This document shows positions 42,995 through 51,427 of a stretch of 64,000 nt of DNA, one piece after another (position 1 is the stretch's first letter; every line of letters starts with the position of its first letter). The stretch covers positions 62,001 to 126,000 of the forward strand of contig CACHOG010000003.1 of assembly GCA_902581445.1 (NCBI GenBank), written 5' to 3'. The notes beneath the pieces are model-generated. The model was not told where the DNA came from. It saw nothing but the letters and a program-made list of their open reading frames with translations, and did no database searches. The position numbers and the translations under genes were made by a program. This stretch comes from an uncultured Pelagibacteraceae bacterium. GTDB taxonomy: Bacteria > Pseudomonadota > Alphaproteobacteria > Pelagibacterales > Pelagibacteraceae.

Positions 42995-43006
42995 GTCTAG
43001 TATATA

Positions 43007-43135
43007 TTGAAAAATCAAATTAAAAAAATTATCAAATATCTTATTACAGGGAGTTTTTTATTTTTTTTAATAAAAGGTTTACTTTGGTTAGCAGTGTTTA
43101 TTTTAGCTTGGCTTGGATTTATTAACTTTTCTTAA
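43007..43135 (+). CDS. Possible 42-residue membrane protein, TTG start
   Basis: A frame from TTG at 43007 to TAA at 43133-43135: basic start (KNQIKKIIKYL) then one long hydrophobic stretch (FLFFLIKGLLWLAVFILAWL). It fills the gap after the HisD-family gene and overlaps the convergent LysE gene by 4 bases, as real convergent pairs here often do. The non-ATG start lowers confidence. Confidence 0.35.
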   Translation: MKNQIKKIIKYLITGSFLFFLIKGLLWLAVFILAWLGFINFS

Positions 43136-43749
43136 ACAAAAAAATCATACAAATCACTCAAAATATATATACATAAACAGCTCATAAAAATAATTATAAA
43201 GTTATTTATATATTTCCAAATTTTTTCACCTTTTAAATAATTTGAAAAAAATTTTGACATATATCCTAATGAAAAGAAGAAGATAAATGATGAAATAACT
43301 GCTCCTAAACCAAAATAATACTTATTAAAAATTTCAAAATTTTTTGAAAAATTTCCAAGAAAAAAAACAGTATCTGAATAAACATGTGGATTCAAATAGG
43401 TAAATCCAAGTGTTTTAATTATAACACTTTTAAGTGATAAGGCTGTTTTTTGTTTTTCAAAACTTACATTTTGATAATTTGATTTTATTTTTTCAAATAT
43501 AAAAAAAATTAAAAATATCAATAATAAAATATTTAAAATAAATTCAACCAATCCTGATAGATAATTTTCAAAAAAATTAAAAAGGAAGATTCCTAAAAAT
43601 ATTAAAATTAGGTCTGATAGAGAGCATATTAAACAAACAATAAATACATAATTTTTTTTAAGGCCTTGCTCTATAACAAAAATATTTTGGGCACCCAAAG
43701 CTAAAATTAAACTAAGTCCTGTAAAAAAACCTAAAAACAAAAAACTCAT
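43132..43749 (-). CDS. LysE/ArgO-family amino acid exporter
   Basis: 205 residues with about six hydrophobic segments. GLSLILALGAQNIFVIEQGL, then CLICSLSDLILIFLGI, is the characteristic LysE/ArgO opening, where the Gly-Ala-Gln-Asn block lies in helix 1. FTYLNPHVYSDTVFFLGNFS is the conserved central block with Asn-Pro-His. Likely exports basic or other amino acids. Divergent from the racemase gene with an imperfect palindrome between. Confidence 0.88.
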   Translation of the reverse strand: MSFLFLGFFTGLSLILALGAQNIFVIEQGLKKNYVFIVCLICSLSDLILIFLGIFLFNFFENYLSGLVEFILNILLLIFLIFFIFEKIKSNYQNVSFEKQKTALSLKSVIIKTLGFTYLNPHVYSDTVFFLGNFSKNFEIFNKYYFGLGAVISSFIFFFSLGYMSKFFSNYLKGEKIWKYINNFIIIFMSCLCIYILSDLYDFFV

Positions 43750-43773
43750 AAATAATAATTCTATTTGGTACCT

Positions 43774-43791
43774 TTTATCTTAATTGAGATA
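43774..43791. promoter_or_regulatory. Imperfect 18-bp palindrome between lysE-like and racemase genes
   Basis: TTATCTTAATTGAGATAA is symmetric at 16 of 18 positions. It lies in the 83-base divergent gap, 42 bases before the racemase start and 25 from the exporter start. Candidate operator only; AT-rich DNA gives such symmetry by chance fairly often. Confidence 0.3.
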
Positions 43792-43832
43792 AATATCTTG
43801 CAATATTTTTAAAAATAATATCAACATTACTT

Positions 43833-44525
43833 ATGATTGGAATTCTAGGTGGAATGGGTACTCGAGCAGGGTTAGACTTTTGTAACAAGCTTGCAGTGAT
43901 CAATAGAGGAAAAATTGATCAAAAATATCCTATGTTCATGCTCTATAATAAATCAAAAATTCCGAACAGAATAAAAAATTTAAAAAAATATAAAAATGTT
44001 CTTAAAAGCTTAATTGCAGGCTGCAAACTACTTCAAAAAAATAAATGTAAATTTATTGTTATGCCTTGTAATACAGCGCACTATTGGCACAAAGATATTC
44101 AAAAAAATATTAAAATTCCGATATTAAGTATGCCTAAAGAAGTTTTTTTACATACAAAAAAGACTTGTAAAAATAATTCTAAAATTGGAATACTTTGTAC
44201 AGAGGCAACGCTTGAAACAAAGGTTTATAATAAATACTTTGATAAAAATTTTAGTTTAATAAGTCCAAGTAAATCAATTCAGAAAAAAAGTGTAAATAAA
44301 GCTATCAACCTTGTGAAAATGGGAAAAGTAAAAGATGCTGAAAGAGCACTGAAACCTGCGGTTAACTATCTTCTTAAAAAAAATTGTATGAAAATAATAT
44401 TAGGGTGTACTGAAATACCAATTGCGATATTTGCGTATAAATCTTTCAAAAAAGTAAAAGAGTCTAAAATATTTATTGACCCTAATTTACTCCTAGCTGA
44501 AGTATCTATGAAAAGATATAGATAA
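43833..44525 (+). CDS. Aspartate/glutamate racemase-family protein
   Basis: 230 residues. MIGILGGMGTRAGLDFCNKL opens the fold. The two catalytic cysteines are in KFIVMPCNTAHYW and KIILGCTEIPIAI, the standard two-Cys mechanism. It may racemise aspartate, glutamate or a related amino acid. Divergent from an amino-acid exporter, which may indicate D-amino-acid handling. A bidirectional terminator follows. Confidence 0.85.
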   Translation: MIGILGGMGTRAGLDFCNKLAVINRGKIDQKYPMFMLYNKSKIPNRIKNLKKYKNVLKSLIAGCKLLQKNKCKFIVMPCNTAHYWHKDIQKNIKIPILSMPKEVFLHTKKTCKNNSKIGILCTEATLETKVYNKYFDKNFSLISPSKSIQKKSVNKAINLVKMGKVKDAERALKPAVNYLLKKNCMKIILGCTEIPIAIFAYKSFKKVKESKIFIDPNLLLAEVSMKRYR

Positions 44526-44559
44526 AACCAACAACCTTATTTCAAAGATTGTTGGTTTT
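44524..44559. terminator. Bidirectional terminator between racemase and peroxiredoxin genes
   Basis: AAAACCAACAA (44524-44534) pairs perfectly with TTGTTGGTTTT (44549-44559). The inner bases can extend the stem with CTT/AAG. T-rich sequence on one side and A-rich on the other suit termination of both convergent genes. Confidence 0.7.
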
Positions 44560-44567
44560 AATTTAAT

Positions 44568-45230
44568 TTACTTATTTGGATCTGGAACTTTTCTTAAGTA
44601 TGGTTTTACAGTTTCCCATCCATCAGGATATATTTTTTTTGCTTCCTCGTTAGTTACTTTAGGAACAATAATAACATCCTCACCAGGTTTCCAATCAGCA
44701 GGAGTAGCTATTTTATGTTTAGCTGTTCTCTGCATTGAGTCTATTGCTCTTAGTATTTCTGCAAAGTTTCTTCCTGTTGTCATTGGATATGTTAAAAATA
44801 AACCAATTCTCTTATCCGGTCTAATTATGTAAACAGTTCTTACTGTTTCATTGTCTACGGCTGTTCTTCCCATTGAAGTAACGCCTGCATCACCTTCTAA
44901 CATATTGTAAAGTTTTGCCACTTCCAATTTTTCATCTGCAATGATTGGATAAGTTGGTTTCATTCCACAAACATCTTTAATGTCTTCTAACCATTTTACG
45001 TGGTCAGAAACTGGATCTACACTAAGTCCTAAAACTTTTACGTTTCTTGCGTCAAACTCTGGTTTCATTTTTGCTAATGAACCTAATTCAGTTGTGCAAA
45101 CTGGTGTAAAATCTTTTGGATGTGAAAACAAAACACCCCAACTATCACCAAGCCACTCATGAAACGATATGTCGCCTTCTTGAGTTTTTGCTTTAAAATC
45201 AGGAGCTAAGCTATTTATTTTAAGTGTCAT
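44568..45230 (-). CDS. 1-Cys peroxiredoxin (Prx6 type)
   Basis: 220 residues, the usual Prx6 length. The peroxidatic Cys45 is in HPKDFTPVCTTELGSLAK, and the second half (PTYPIIADEKLEVAKLYNML, RTVYIIRPDKRIGLFLTYPM, TGRNFAEILRAIDSMQ) is diagnostic for the Prx6 branch. The C-terminus NEEAKKIYPDGWETVKPYLR is also typical. It reduces peroxides in the cytosol. Divergent from the persulfide dioxygenase-like gene. Confidence 0.93.
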   Translation of the reverse strand: MTLKINSLAPDFKAKTQEGDISFHEWLGDSWGVLFSHPKDFTPVCTTELGSLAKMKPEFDARNVKVLGLSVDPVSDHVKWLEDIKDVCGMKPTYPIIADEKLEVAKLYNMLEGDAGVTSMGRTAVDNETVRTVYIIRPDKRIGLFLTYPMTTGRNFAEILRAIDSMQRTAKHKIATPADWKPGEDVIIVPKVTNEEAKKIYPDGWETVKPYLRKVPDPNK

Positions 45231-45268
45231 AATAATTACCCTCGATTAGTTTTTATAATTAAATTATA

Positions 45269-45290
45269 TGCAAGATTGATTTGCCTTGCA
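45269..45290. promoter_or_regulatory. Inverted repeat in the peroxiredoxin/PDO divergent region
   Basis: TGCAAG (45269-45274) and CTTGCA (45285-45290) are 6-bp inverted arms 10 bases apart in the 83-base gap between two thiol/peroxide genes, followed by a T-run. It could be a small operator or a weak hairpin. No known redox-regulator motif is claimed. Confidence 0.25.
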
Positions 45291-45313
45291 ATTTTTTATA
45301 ATATTAGGAAATC

Positions 45314-46006
45314 ATGATCTTTGAGCAGTTATTTGATACTAAATCTTCAACTTACACTTACATTATATCAAGCGGTGAAGGGCGAGAGGCATTAATTATT
45401 GATCCAGTTATTGAACACACTAATGAATATTTAAAAATTTTGGAAAAGCTAAAATTAAAATTAGTTAAAGTAATAGATACACATATTCACGCTGATCATA
45501 TTACTGCTCTTAACGAATTAAATAAAAGAACTAGCTGTACACGAATAATGGGAGAAAATTCTAAATCAGAAGTGATAGATATTAAAGTTAAAGATAATGA
45601 AAAAATTAATATTGAGAACATAGAATTAAAAGCTATGTACACACCTGGTCATACGGATTGTTCCTACAGTTATTTTATGAAGGATAGAGTTTTTACTGGA
45701 GATACTTTGTTAATAAATGGCACAGGAAGAACAGATTTTCAAAATGGCAGTTCATTTGATGCTTACGACTCACTGTTTAATAAATTATTAAAACTTCCTG
45801 AAAAAACTCTAGTTTATCCAGCACATGATTATAATGGTAAAAAGTTTTCAACGATTGAAACAGAGAGAAATAATAACCCAAGATTACAAGTGAGTTCAAA
45901 AGAAGAGTATGCTGAGATAATGGAGAATCTAAAACTAGCAAATCCTAAGATGATGGATGTTGCAGTCCCTGCTAATGTTAAAGGGCTTACTTTAGAACAG
46001 TTATAA
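45314..46006 (+). CDS. Metallo-beta-lactamase-fold protein, ETHE1/persulfide dioxygenase-like
   Basis: 230 residues. The metal motif is His57-x-His59-x-Asp61-His62 (DTHIHADHI). Further ligands are in YTPGHTDCSYS, VFTGDTLLINGTGRTDF and YPAHDYNGK. The NGTGRTDFQNG loop distinguishes ETHE1-type persulfide dioxygenases from glyoxalase II. It would oxidise glutathione persulfide to sulfite with O2. Neighbours (cysE, cysK, Cys-rich peptide) support a thiol/sulfur role. Confidence 0.85.
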   Translation: MIFEQLFDTKSSTYTYIISSGEGREALIIDPVIEHTNEYLKILEKLKLKLVKVIDTHIHADHITALNELNKRTSCTRIMGENSKSEVIDIKVKDNEKINIENIELKAMYTPGHTDCSYSYFMKDRVFTGDTLLINGTGRTDFQNGSSFDAYDSLFNKLLKLPEKTLVYPAHDYNGKKFSTIETERNNNPRLQVSSKEEYAEIMENLKLANPKMMDVAVPANVKGLTLEQL

Positions 46007-46059
46007 TTTGCGGTAAATAAAAGTATTGTAATTAGCCAATTAATATTTATATCTTAATC

Positions 46060-46173
46060 ATGGCATGCGAAAACCCAAAATGCATTTGTACCAATTGCAC
46101 TAATGACACTTGTGCTTGTGAAAACGGCAAAGAGTGTTTGTGCAATCCAGAAAACACTTGTTGCTGTTGTTAA
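46060..46173 (+). CDS. Metallothionein-like Cys-rich peptide (37 aa)
   Basis: ATG at 46060-46062 to TAA at 46171-46173 encodes 37 residues with 12 cysteines: single Cys3, pairs spaced CxC at 8/10, 18/20 and 26/28, Cys13, and a terminal run of four (34-37). Mixed CxC and clustered Cys with few hydrophobics is the hallmark of metallothioneins. No established bacterial MT subfamily is assigned. It lies 53 bases after the persulfide dioxygenase-like gene and 36 before cysE, so co-transcription with cysteine synthesis is likely. It should bind Zn, Cd or Cu(I). No strong ribosome site seen. Confidence 0.75.
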   Translation: MACENPKCICTNCTNDTCACENGKECLCNPENTCCCC

Positions 46174-46209
46174 AAGTAGTTTTTAGTTAATCCTAAAAAA
46201 TAAAAAATT

Positions 46210-46794
46210 ATGAATGAATTTTTAGAATCAATTATAAAAAGAGATCCTGCAGCAAAATCAAAGCTGTCCGTGATTTTAACATATCCAGGAGTGAAAGCTG
46301 TATTTATGCATAGGATCGCAAATTTTTTTGCAATTGCAAAATTTGATTTAGTTGCAAGAATAATTTCACAGTTTTCAAGATTTATGACTGGCATTGAAAT
46401 TCATCCAAAAGCAAAAATTGGAAAAAATTTATTTATTGATCATGGTATGGGAGTTGTAATAGGTGAAACATCAGATATAGGAAACAACGTTACAATTTAT
46501 CATATGGCGACACTTGGTGGTATCTCACCAAGTATAAATTCTGATAAACAAAGAGAAATTAAAAGACACCCTACCCTACAGGATAATGTTGTAGTCGGAT
46601 CAGGTGCACAAGTTTTAGGACCAATAACCATTGGAAAGAATGCAAAAATTGGAGCTAACGCCGTAGTGACAAAAGATGTTCCTGAAAATGGTGTTATGGT
46701 AGGGATACCAGCTAAAAATGTTGGAACTGCAACGGAAGAATTTAAACCTTATGGTATAAGTAACGAAGAAAAAAATGAAGAACACTCAGAATAA
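46210..46794 (+). CDS. cysE: Serine O-acetyltransferase
   Basis: 194 residues, the short (EpsC-like) form. The N-terminal helical part ([20 protein letters not shown] region) is followed by a left-handed beta-helix: [46 protein letters not shown], and [20 protein letters not shown]. Catalytic His and Asp are in the IDHG block. It makes O-acetylserine for CysK, whose gene overlaps its 3' end by 20 bases. Confidence 0.93.
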   Translation: MNEFLESIIKRDPAAKSKLSVILTYPGVKAVFMHRIANFFAIAKFDLVARIISQFSRFMTGIEIHPKAKIGKNLFIDHGMGVVIGETSDIGNNVTIYHMATLGGISPSINSDKQREIKRHPTLQDNVVVGSGAQVLGPITIGKNAKIGANAVVTKDVPENGVMVGIPAKNVGTATEEFKPYGISNEEKNEEHSE

Positions 46795-47776
46795 CTTTAT
46801 CTCTGGTATTGGAAATACTCCATTAGTAAAACTAAAAGCAGCTTCAGAAATCACTGGCTGTAATATTTATGGTAAAGCAGAGTATTTAAACCCAGGTGGA
46901 TCTGTAAAAGATAGAGCAGCCTTAGCTTTAATTAAAGACGCAGAAGAAAAAAAACTAATATCAAAAGGCGGAACCATAGTTGAAGGCACTGCTGGAAATA
47001 CAGGTATTGGTCTATGTTTGATAGGAAATTCAGTTGGCTATAAAACTGTAATTGTAATGAACGATAATCAAACACAAGAAAAAAAAGATATGCTAAAAAA
47101 TATTGGTGCAGATTTAAGACTTGTCCCGCCAAAACCATATAAAGATGATGGAAATTACGTTAAAGTTGCAGGAAGACTTGCTGATGAGTTAAAAAGTTCA
47201 AACAATCATGGTGTAGTTTGGGCAAATCAATTTGATAATACTGCTAATTCAAAAGGCCATTATGAAACAACTGGACCTGAAATTTGGGATCAAACAGATG
47301 GAAAGGTAGATGCATTTGTTTGCGCTTCTGGAACTGGGGGAACAATTGCAGGTGTGAGCAGTTATTTAAAAGAAAAAAGTAAAGATGTAAAAATTTATTT
47401 ATCTGATCCTGCAGGATCTTCTTTATACAATTATATAGAAAATGGAGAACTTAAAGGAGAAGGAAATTCAATAACTGAAGGTATTGGATCAAGTAGAGTA
47501 ACAGCTAATTTTGCAGAAGCTAAAATTGACGGAGCTTTTTCAATTGAAGATAAAGAATCGTTACCAATTTTATATGATCTAATTCAAAATGAAGGTTTAA
47601 GTCTAGGAACAAGTTGTGGGGTAAATATTGCAGGAGCAATTAGATTGGGTAAAAAGCTTGGACCAGGAAAAACTATTGTAACAATACTCTGTGATAGATC
47701 AGATAAATACAACTCAAAGCTGTTTAATAAAAAATTTCTTCAAGAAAAGGGCCTTCCTTTTCCCAACTGGATATAA
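46775..47776 (+). CDS. cysK: Cysteine synthase A
   Basis: 333 residues of PLP fold type [14 protein letters not shown] has the cofactor Lys45, [20 protein letters not shown] is the substrate loop, and [20 protein letters not shown] the phosphate-binding loop. It forms cysteine from O-acetylserine and sulfide. The 20-base overlap with cysE indicates tight coupling. The loop has TAGNTG rather than the TSGNTG of classical CysK, so a related O-phosphoserine or cystathionine-type activity is a minor alternative. Confidence 0.88.
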   Translation: MKNTQNNFISGIGNTPLVKLKAASEITGCNIYGKAEYLNPGGSVKDRAALALIKDAEEKKLISKGGTIVEGTAGNTGIGLCLIGNSVGYKTVIVMNDNQTQEKKDMLKNIGADLRLVPPKPYKDDGNYVKVAGRLADELKSSNNHGVVWANQFDNTANSKGHYETTGPEIWDQTDGKVDAFVCASGTGGTIAGVSSYLKEKSKDVKIYLSDPAGSSLYNYIENGELKGEGNSITEGIGSSRVTANFAEAKIDGAFSIEDKESLPILYDLIQNEGLSLGTSCGVNIAGAIRLGKKLGPGKTIVTILCDRSDKYNSKLFNKKFLQEKGLPFPNWI

Positions 47777-47855
47777 GACCGCATACCTGTATTGTAATAA
47801 AATCTATACATTCCTACATTACTTTAAGATTAAATGTAAGTTGAAAGGATTTATT

Positions 47856-48140
47856 ATGAAAGACTATTTAGCAACACACGTATTCAAATCTGAAGAAATG
47901 AAGAAGAAATTTCATGATGTTGTAGGGTCTACTTCTCCTGAGGATTTAAAAAAGGGAGTAAACGGTGAAAAAGCTGTATGCCATATGACTATGATGGGTG
48001 CAGGTAACTCAATGAAAATGTACTGCAAATGGCAAGCAGAAAGTCCAGAAGCAATCATAGACCAATTGGGCGATATGAATAACTTTTTTGATACTACTTC
48101 AGAAGAATGTTCACAGGTTATGGACTTTTCTAAAATGTAA
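47856..48140 (+). CDS. Small unknown protein, first gene of a 13-gene small-protein cluster
   Basis: 94 residues from the ATG at 47856, with a ribosome site (AAAGGA) upstream. A longer frame reaching back into cysK is rejected. Soluble, with AVCHMTMMGAGNSMKMYCKW in the centre and a Met-rich composition. The alternating pattern resembles a small alpha+beta-barrel domain, but no family is recognised. Three cysteines. The gap from cysK is 79 bases, so it probably starts a separate transcript running to 52225. Confidence 0.65.
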   Translation: MKDYLATHVFKSEEMKKKFHDVVGSTSPEDLKKGVNGEKAVCHMTMMGAGNSMKMYCKWQAESPEAIIDQLGDMNNFFDTTSEECSQVMDFSKM

Positions 48141-48177
48141 ATCAAACAATGTAAAAATATAAACAAAAGGAGGAAAA

Positions 48178-48561
48178 ATGGATGTAAAAGAACAAACTAG
48201 AAAAGCATATGAGCTTTTTGGCAAAGGTGATATGGAAACTTTTTTTAATGATATGATTGATGACAATATTGTATGGACATTTCCTGGTAAAGAAGGTGTT
48301 CACCCATTATCAGGAGTTCACAAAGGTAAACAAGCAATGATGGCTGCAATGTCAAAAATTCCAGCTGCATGGCCAAATTTTCATTTAAAAATTTTAGATA
48401 TGATCAGTGAAGGTAATAAAGTATTTGTTAGAGTACATGCAACTGCTGATAACATGGATACGATGTTTGGTCATTATTTTGAAGTAAGTGATGAAGGAAA
48501 AACTAAAATTATGATGACTTTTGATGATACTCTAAGCATGTTTAATGCGATGAAAAAATAA
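48178..48561 (+). CDS. NTF2/SnoaL-like protein
   Basis: 127 residues. The start EQTRKAYELFGKGDMETFFN and then NIVWTFPGKEGVHPLSGVHK is the SnoaL-like pattern: a helical lip, a Trp strand and the G-x-H-x-G turn. KIPAAWPNFHLKILDMISEG and DNMDTMFGHYFEVSDEGKTK complete the cone-shaped barrel. Such proteins are small-molecule isomerases, hydrolases or binding proteins. Strong ribosome site (AAAGGAGG) 6 bases before the ATG. Confidence 0.8.
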   Translation: MDVKEQTRKAYELFGKGDMETFFNDMIDDNIVWTFPGKEGVHPLSGVHKGKQAMMAAMSKIPAAWPNFHLKILDMISEGNKVFVRVHATADNMDTMFGHYFEVSDEGKTKIMMTFDDTLSMFNAMKK

Positions 48562-48590
48562 TTCAGTTACAAAAAGAAAGGAGAAATAAA

Positions 48591-48875
48591 ATGGAAAAAG
48601 AAATGTTAGCTTTAGTTAATCTTAAAGAAGGTAAACTAGAAACTTTTATGGGATGGATGCAGTCTGATGAAGGTATGGAAGTAAGGAAAAGTGTTGCTTA
48701 TCCAGAAAAAACTATTGGAGGAATGAAACCTGACAAAAGCGGTATTCTGTTTAAGGTTTCAGTTCATAATGAGGCAGGAATGAAAGAATTTGCTGCTGGA
48801 AATAATCCAAAAGCAAAAGCAATTTATGCAGAATGTGTAGAAAACGTACAATTATGGGAATTATCTAAAGTATAG
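48591..48875 (+). CDS. Small unknown protein (dimeric alpha/beta-barrel-like)
   Basis: 94 residues, no signal or membrane segment. It has a beta-alpha-beta pattern (MLALVNLKEGKLETFMGWMQ, then ILFKVSVHNEAGMKEFAAGN, ending VENVQLWELSKV) that looks like a ferredoxin-like alpha/beta-barrel domain, as in the GYD and DUF1330 proteins downstream. Family not assigned. Preceded by AAAGGAGA, a good ribosome site. Confidence 0.65.
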   Translation: MEKEMLALVNLKEGKLETFMGWMQSDEGMEVRKSVAYPEKTIGGMKPDKSGILFKVSVHNEAGMKEFAAGNNPKAKAIYAECVENVQLWELSKV

Positions 48876-48883
48876 GTTTAAAT

Positions 48884-49261
48884 ATGAAAAAATTATTTTT
48901 AGTTTTATTTAGCATCGTTTTTATTAACTCTGCTAACGCAGGAGATTTAAGCAAAAAAGATATGGAAAAAGCATGGGATTGTGTTGGTATATATATGGCT
49001 AACTACTTTTTGCCTTCAGGAGAGACATTTGAGTACAGTATGAAAGAAAAGTCTATTTCATCAGTTAAAGTATGGAAAGCATATGCTTTAGAGATCGGTA
49101 TTAAAGAGAAAGATTGGGATGAAGGAACTAATAAAGCTGTAGATAAACATTATGGTTCTAAATATAATAAAGAGTTAACTGATGGTTGCCATGCATTTTT
49201 AGAAAAAACCATTCCAGATGGAAAAGGAAGAGTAGAAAAAGTTGTGCAAACTTTATACTAA
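48884..49261 (+). CDS. Exported small unknown protein
   Basis: 125 residues with a signal peptide (residues 1-19, MKKLFLVLFSIVFINSANAG). The mature part is helical and charged, with two cysteines (KAWDCVGIYMANYF near the start, DGCHAFLEKTIPDG near the end) that could form a disulfide. No family recognised. It starts 8 bases after the previous gene. Confidence 0.65.
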   Translation: MKKLFLVLFSIVFINSANAGDLSKKDMEKAWDCVGIYMANYFLPSGETFEYSMKEKSISSVKVWKAYALEIGIKEKDWDEGTNKAVDKHYGSKYNKELTDGCHAFLEKTIPDGKGRVEKVVQTLY

Positions 49262-49273
49262 AAAAGAGGATAA

Positions 49274-49597
49274 ATGGCTAAGTTTTATCTAATCGGTAAA
49301 ATAAGTGAAGAGTTAATGAAAAGAATGCAGAATGATCCATCGGCTGATAGATATGCCTCTACAAAAAAAGTAACTGAAGCCGCAGGATTAAAACTGATTA
49401 GTTATGAGTGGGTTAGAGGAAGATTTGATGTAATATCGTGCGTAGAAGGTGAATACGAGCAAGCCGTTGCCTTAAAAATAGTTTTTAAAAATTCTGGTCT
49501 AATGGATGATTTAATGGTGCATGAAGTTATTGATTATAATAAAGCTTTTCAAAATGCTGCCAATGCTGCAAATACGGTTATTAAACCTGGCAAGTAA
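49274..49597 (+). CDS. GYD-domain protein
   Basis: 107 residues. MAKFYLIGKISEELMKRMQN, the following RYASTKKVTEAAGLKLISYE and WVRGRFDVISCVEGEYEQAV match the GYD domain (the Gly-Tyr-Asp stretch reads G-R-F-D here). Fold is a dimeric alpha/beta barrel; function unknown. It ends at 49597, where the next gene begins (TAATG overlap). Confidence 0.75.
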   Translation: MAKFYLIGKISEELMKRMQNDPSADRYASTKKVTEAAGLKLISYEWVRGRFDVISCVEGEYEQAVALKIVFKNSGLMDDLMVHEVIDYNKAFQNAANAANTVIKPGK

Positions 49598-49893
49598 TGG
49601 CAGGTTATGTAATTGCACAGATTAATTTAAAAAACAAAGAAGGTTATAAAGAATACGCAGAAAAAGTTCCTAAATCTGTTGCTTCATTTGGAGGAAAGTA
49701 TCTTGTCAGAGCTGGAGAATTTAAGCATTTAGAGGGAAAATGGGATTACTCAAGAAATGTGGTAATTAAGTTTCCAACTTATGAAAAAGCTTTGGACTGG
49801 TACAATTCAGAAGAGTATGAGTTAATAAAGCATTTGCGCTTAAATAATTCTGAAGGTAACCTAATTATAATAAAGGGAGATTCTCATGATTGA
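49597..49893 (+). CDS. DUF1330-domain protein
   Basis: 98 residues. MAGYVIAQINLKNKEGYKEY, then VPKSVASFGGKYLVRAGEFK and WDYSRNVVIKFPTYEKALDW are the standard DUF1330 blocks (dimeric alpha/beta barrel). Function unknown. It overlaps the upstream stop by one base and the next gene by 8 bases. Confidence 0.85.
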   Translation: MAGYVIAQINLKNKEGYKEYAEKVPKSVASFGGKYLVRAGEFKHLEGKWDYSRNVVIKFPTYEKALDWYNSEEYELIKHLRLNNSEGNLIIIKGDSHD

Positions 49894-50302
49894 AAAATTC
49901 AATAATATTTTTTATTTAATTATTTACTTAGTTCATTTTGGAATAGTGGGAGCTTATGCTTACCAATTAGTATTTGATACTAAGAACTTTCTTAAAGGAA
50001 GAGGAGTAGATAAATCTGCAACTTTGTTAACTCGATTTGGTGGTTCATTTATGGTTGCAACAGTGATTATGGCTATCTACGTGGCTTTTGTCAGATCGGG
50101 TGGTTTGCAAGCGACTTGGGCTTTCTTCAATTTAATTTTTATTATCAACGCATCAATCTTAGTTATAAATTTCTACTCGCTTAAAATTGATAAGACAGGC
50201 ATAAACAAAAAAACACGTGATGATGGAATATATGCGCCATTAGTTTTAACAATTCTGAGTGCAATTTTATGCTATGGTTTAGCCGATAAAATTTACGTTT
50301 AA
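49886..50302 (+). CDS. Small membrane protein, four predicted helices
   Basis: 138 residues with hydrophobic segments near residues 7-28, 50-67, 75-95 and 115-133. The loop FDTKNFLKGRGVDKSATLLT has no recognised motif. Resembles small inner-membrane proteins of unknown family. It overlaps the DUF1330 gene by 8 bases. Confidence 0.65.
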   Translation: MIEKFNNIFYLIIYLVHFGIVGAYAYQLVFDTKNFLKGRGVDKSATLLTRFGGSFMVATVIMAIYVAFVRSGGLQATWAFFNLIFIINASILVINFYSLKIDKTGINKKTRDDGIYAPLVLTILSAILCYGLADKIYV

Positions 50303-50322
50303 CAATTAATAAAGGAGATAAA

Positions 50323-50643
50323 ATGTCTATATTAGAAAACTACAGCAATGCTATTAAAAATAAAGATGAAGCATTAATGAATCAACTTCTGCATGATGAA
50401 TTTAAATTTACTATGCATAAATCTGGAAATACACTAGGAAAAGCAGATGTAATTAAATGGGCTATGAGTGGTGATATCAAGCAAGATAAGTCAAGAATAG
50501 TTTATGAAAATAATGAAGTTGGTGTACACCACGCAATTGTGACTTTTGATGATGGAAATGTTGAAGCAGTAATGGCAGTTTACAAATATAAAGATGGAAA
50601 AATTATAAGCTTAGAGACTGGCGCTACCCCTATGTCGAAATAA
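50323..50643 (+). CDS. Second NTF2/SnoaL-like protein
   Basis: 106 residues. SILENYSNAIKNKDEALMNQ then LLHDEFKFTMHKSGNTLGKA is the SnoaL helix-strand opening. HHAIVTFDDGNVEAVMAVYK and DGKIISLETGATPM form the back strands. Related in fold to the protein at 48178 but clearly different in sequence. Ribosome site AAAGGAGA upstream. Confidence 0.75.
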   Translation: MSILENYSNAIKNKDEALMNQLLHDEFKFTMHKSGNTLGKADVIKWAMSGDIKQDKSRIVYENNEVGVHHAIVTFDDGNVEAVMAVYKYKDGKIISLETGATPMSK

Positions 50644-51195
50644 GTGAAAAAAATATTTTTAATATTTATTATATTTTTATTTTCCTCTGGCACATTTGCC
50701 CAAGATGAAACTGCTGCGGAATTGGATGAGTTATTTAATCAGTTAAAAAAAACAAATAATCCAATGTCAGCAAGAAAAATTGAGGGAAAAATTTGGAAAC
50801 TTTGGACTACTCATCCAACTCAGGATAGCTTGACGAGTCTATTAGCAAAAGGTTCTGAGTATATGGCGCAAAACGAATTAACTAGCGCACATAATGTTTT
50901 TTCAAAAGCAATCGAATTAGATCCTAATTGGGCTGAAGCTTGGAATAAACGAGCTACAGTACTTTATTTAATGGGAAATCTTGAATTATCACAAAGTGAC
51001 ATAGATATGGTTTTAAAATTAGAAAAAAGACACTTCGGAGCTTTATCTGGACAAGGACTTGTTCAAACTGCGATGAAAAATTATCAAAAAGCTATCGATA
51101 GTTATATAGAGGCTCATAAAGTATATCCTGCTATGGAAACGCCTCTAATGATGATTGAAAGATTAAAAGACATAATCAAAAAAGAAAGTATATGA
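50644..51195 (+). CDS. Exported TPR-repeat protein, GTG start
   Basis: 183 residues beginning with GTG directly after the previous stop. Signal peptide residues 1-19 (KKIFLIFIIFLFSSGTFAQ). Tetratricopeptide repeats follow: SEYMAQNELTSAHNVFSKAI then ELDPNWAEAWNKRATVLYLM and YQKAIDSYIEAHKVYP. Probably a periplasmic protein-interaction module. The signal peptide and no-gap placement support the GTG start. Confidence 0.75.
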   Translation: MKKIFLIFIIFLFSSGTFAQDETAAELDELFNQLKKTNNPMSARKIEGKIWKLWTTHPTQDSLTSLLAKGSEYMAQNELTSAHNVFSKAIELDPNWAEAWNKRATVLYLMGNLELSQSDIDMVLKLEKRHFGALSGQGLVQTAMKNYQKAIDSYIEAHKVYPAMETPLMMIERLKDIIKKESI

Positions 51196-51201
51196 TAAGA
51201 A

Positions 51202-51420
51202 ATGGATCAATTGCTTTTTCTTTGTATAATAATTACTGCTCTTGATATTTTTTTAATAATTTACGCATTTACAATTCCTTTATATCCAACAAAATGGAGA
51301 AACCAGGTTAATAAAAAATATAAAAATGAAACTACTACAGGCATTACTATAATTTTCGTAACAATGGCAGCTTGTTTCTTGTGGATAATTTATTTTTATT
51401 TTTTAATATTTCATTTATAG
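51202..51420 (+). CDS. Small membrane protein, two predicted helices
   Basis: 72 residues: helices near residues 3-25 (LLFLCIIITALDIFLIIYAF) and 47-70 (ITIIFVTMAACFLWIIYFYF), with a basic loop (YPTKWRNQVNKKYKN) expected in the cytoplasm. Family unknown. It starts 6 bases after the TPR gene. Confidence 0.6.
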   Translation: MDQLLFLCIIITALDIFLIIYAFTIPLYPTKWRNQVNKKYKNETTTGITIIFVTMAACFLWIIYFYFLIFHL

Positions 51421-51427
51421 TTCATAA

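Noticed and set aside
47691-47855. Extended start for the first small gene of the 47.8-52.2 kb cluster, beginning inside cysK.
   Set aside because: The extension reads through the cysK 3' end in another frame; the ATG at 47856 has a good ribosome site.
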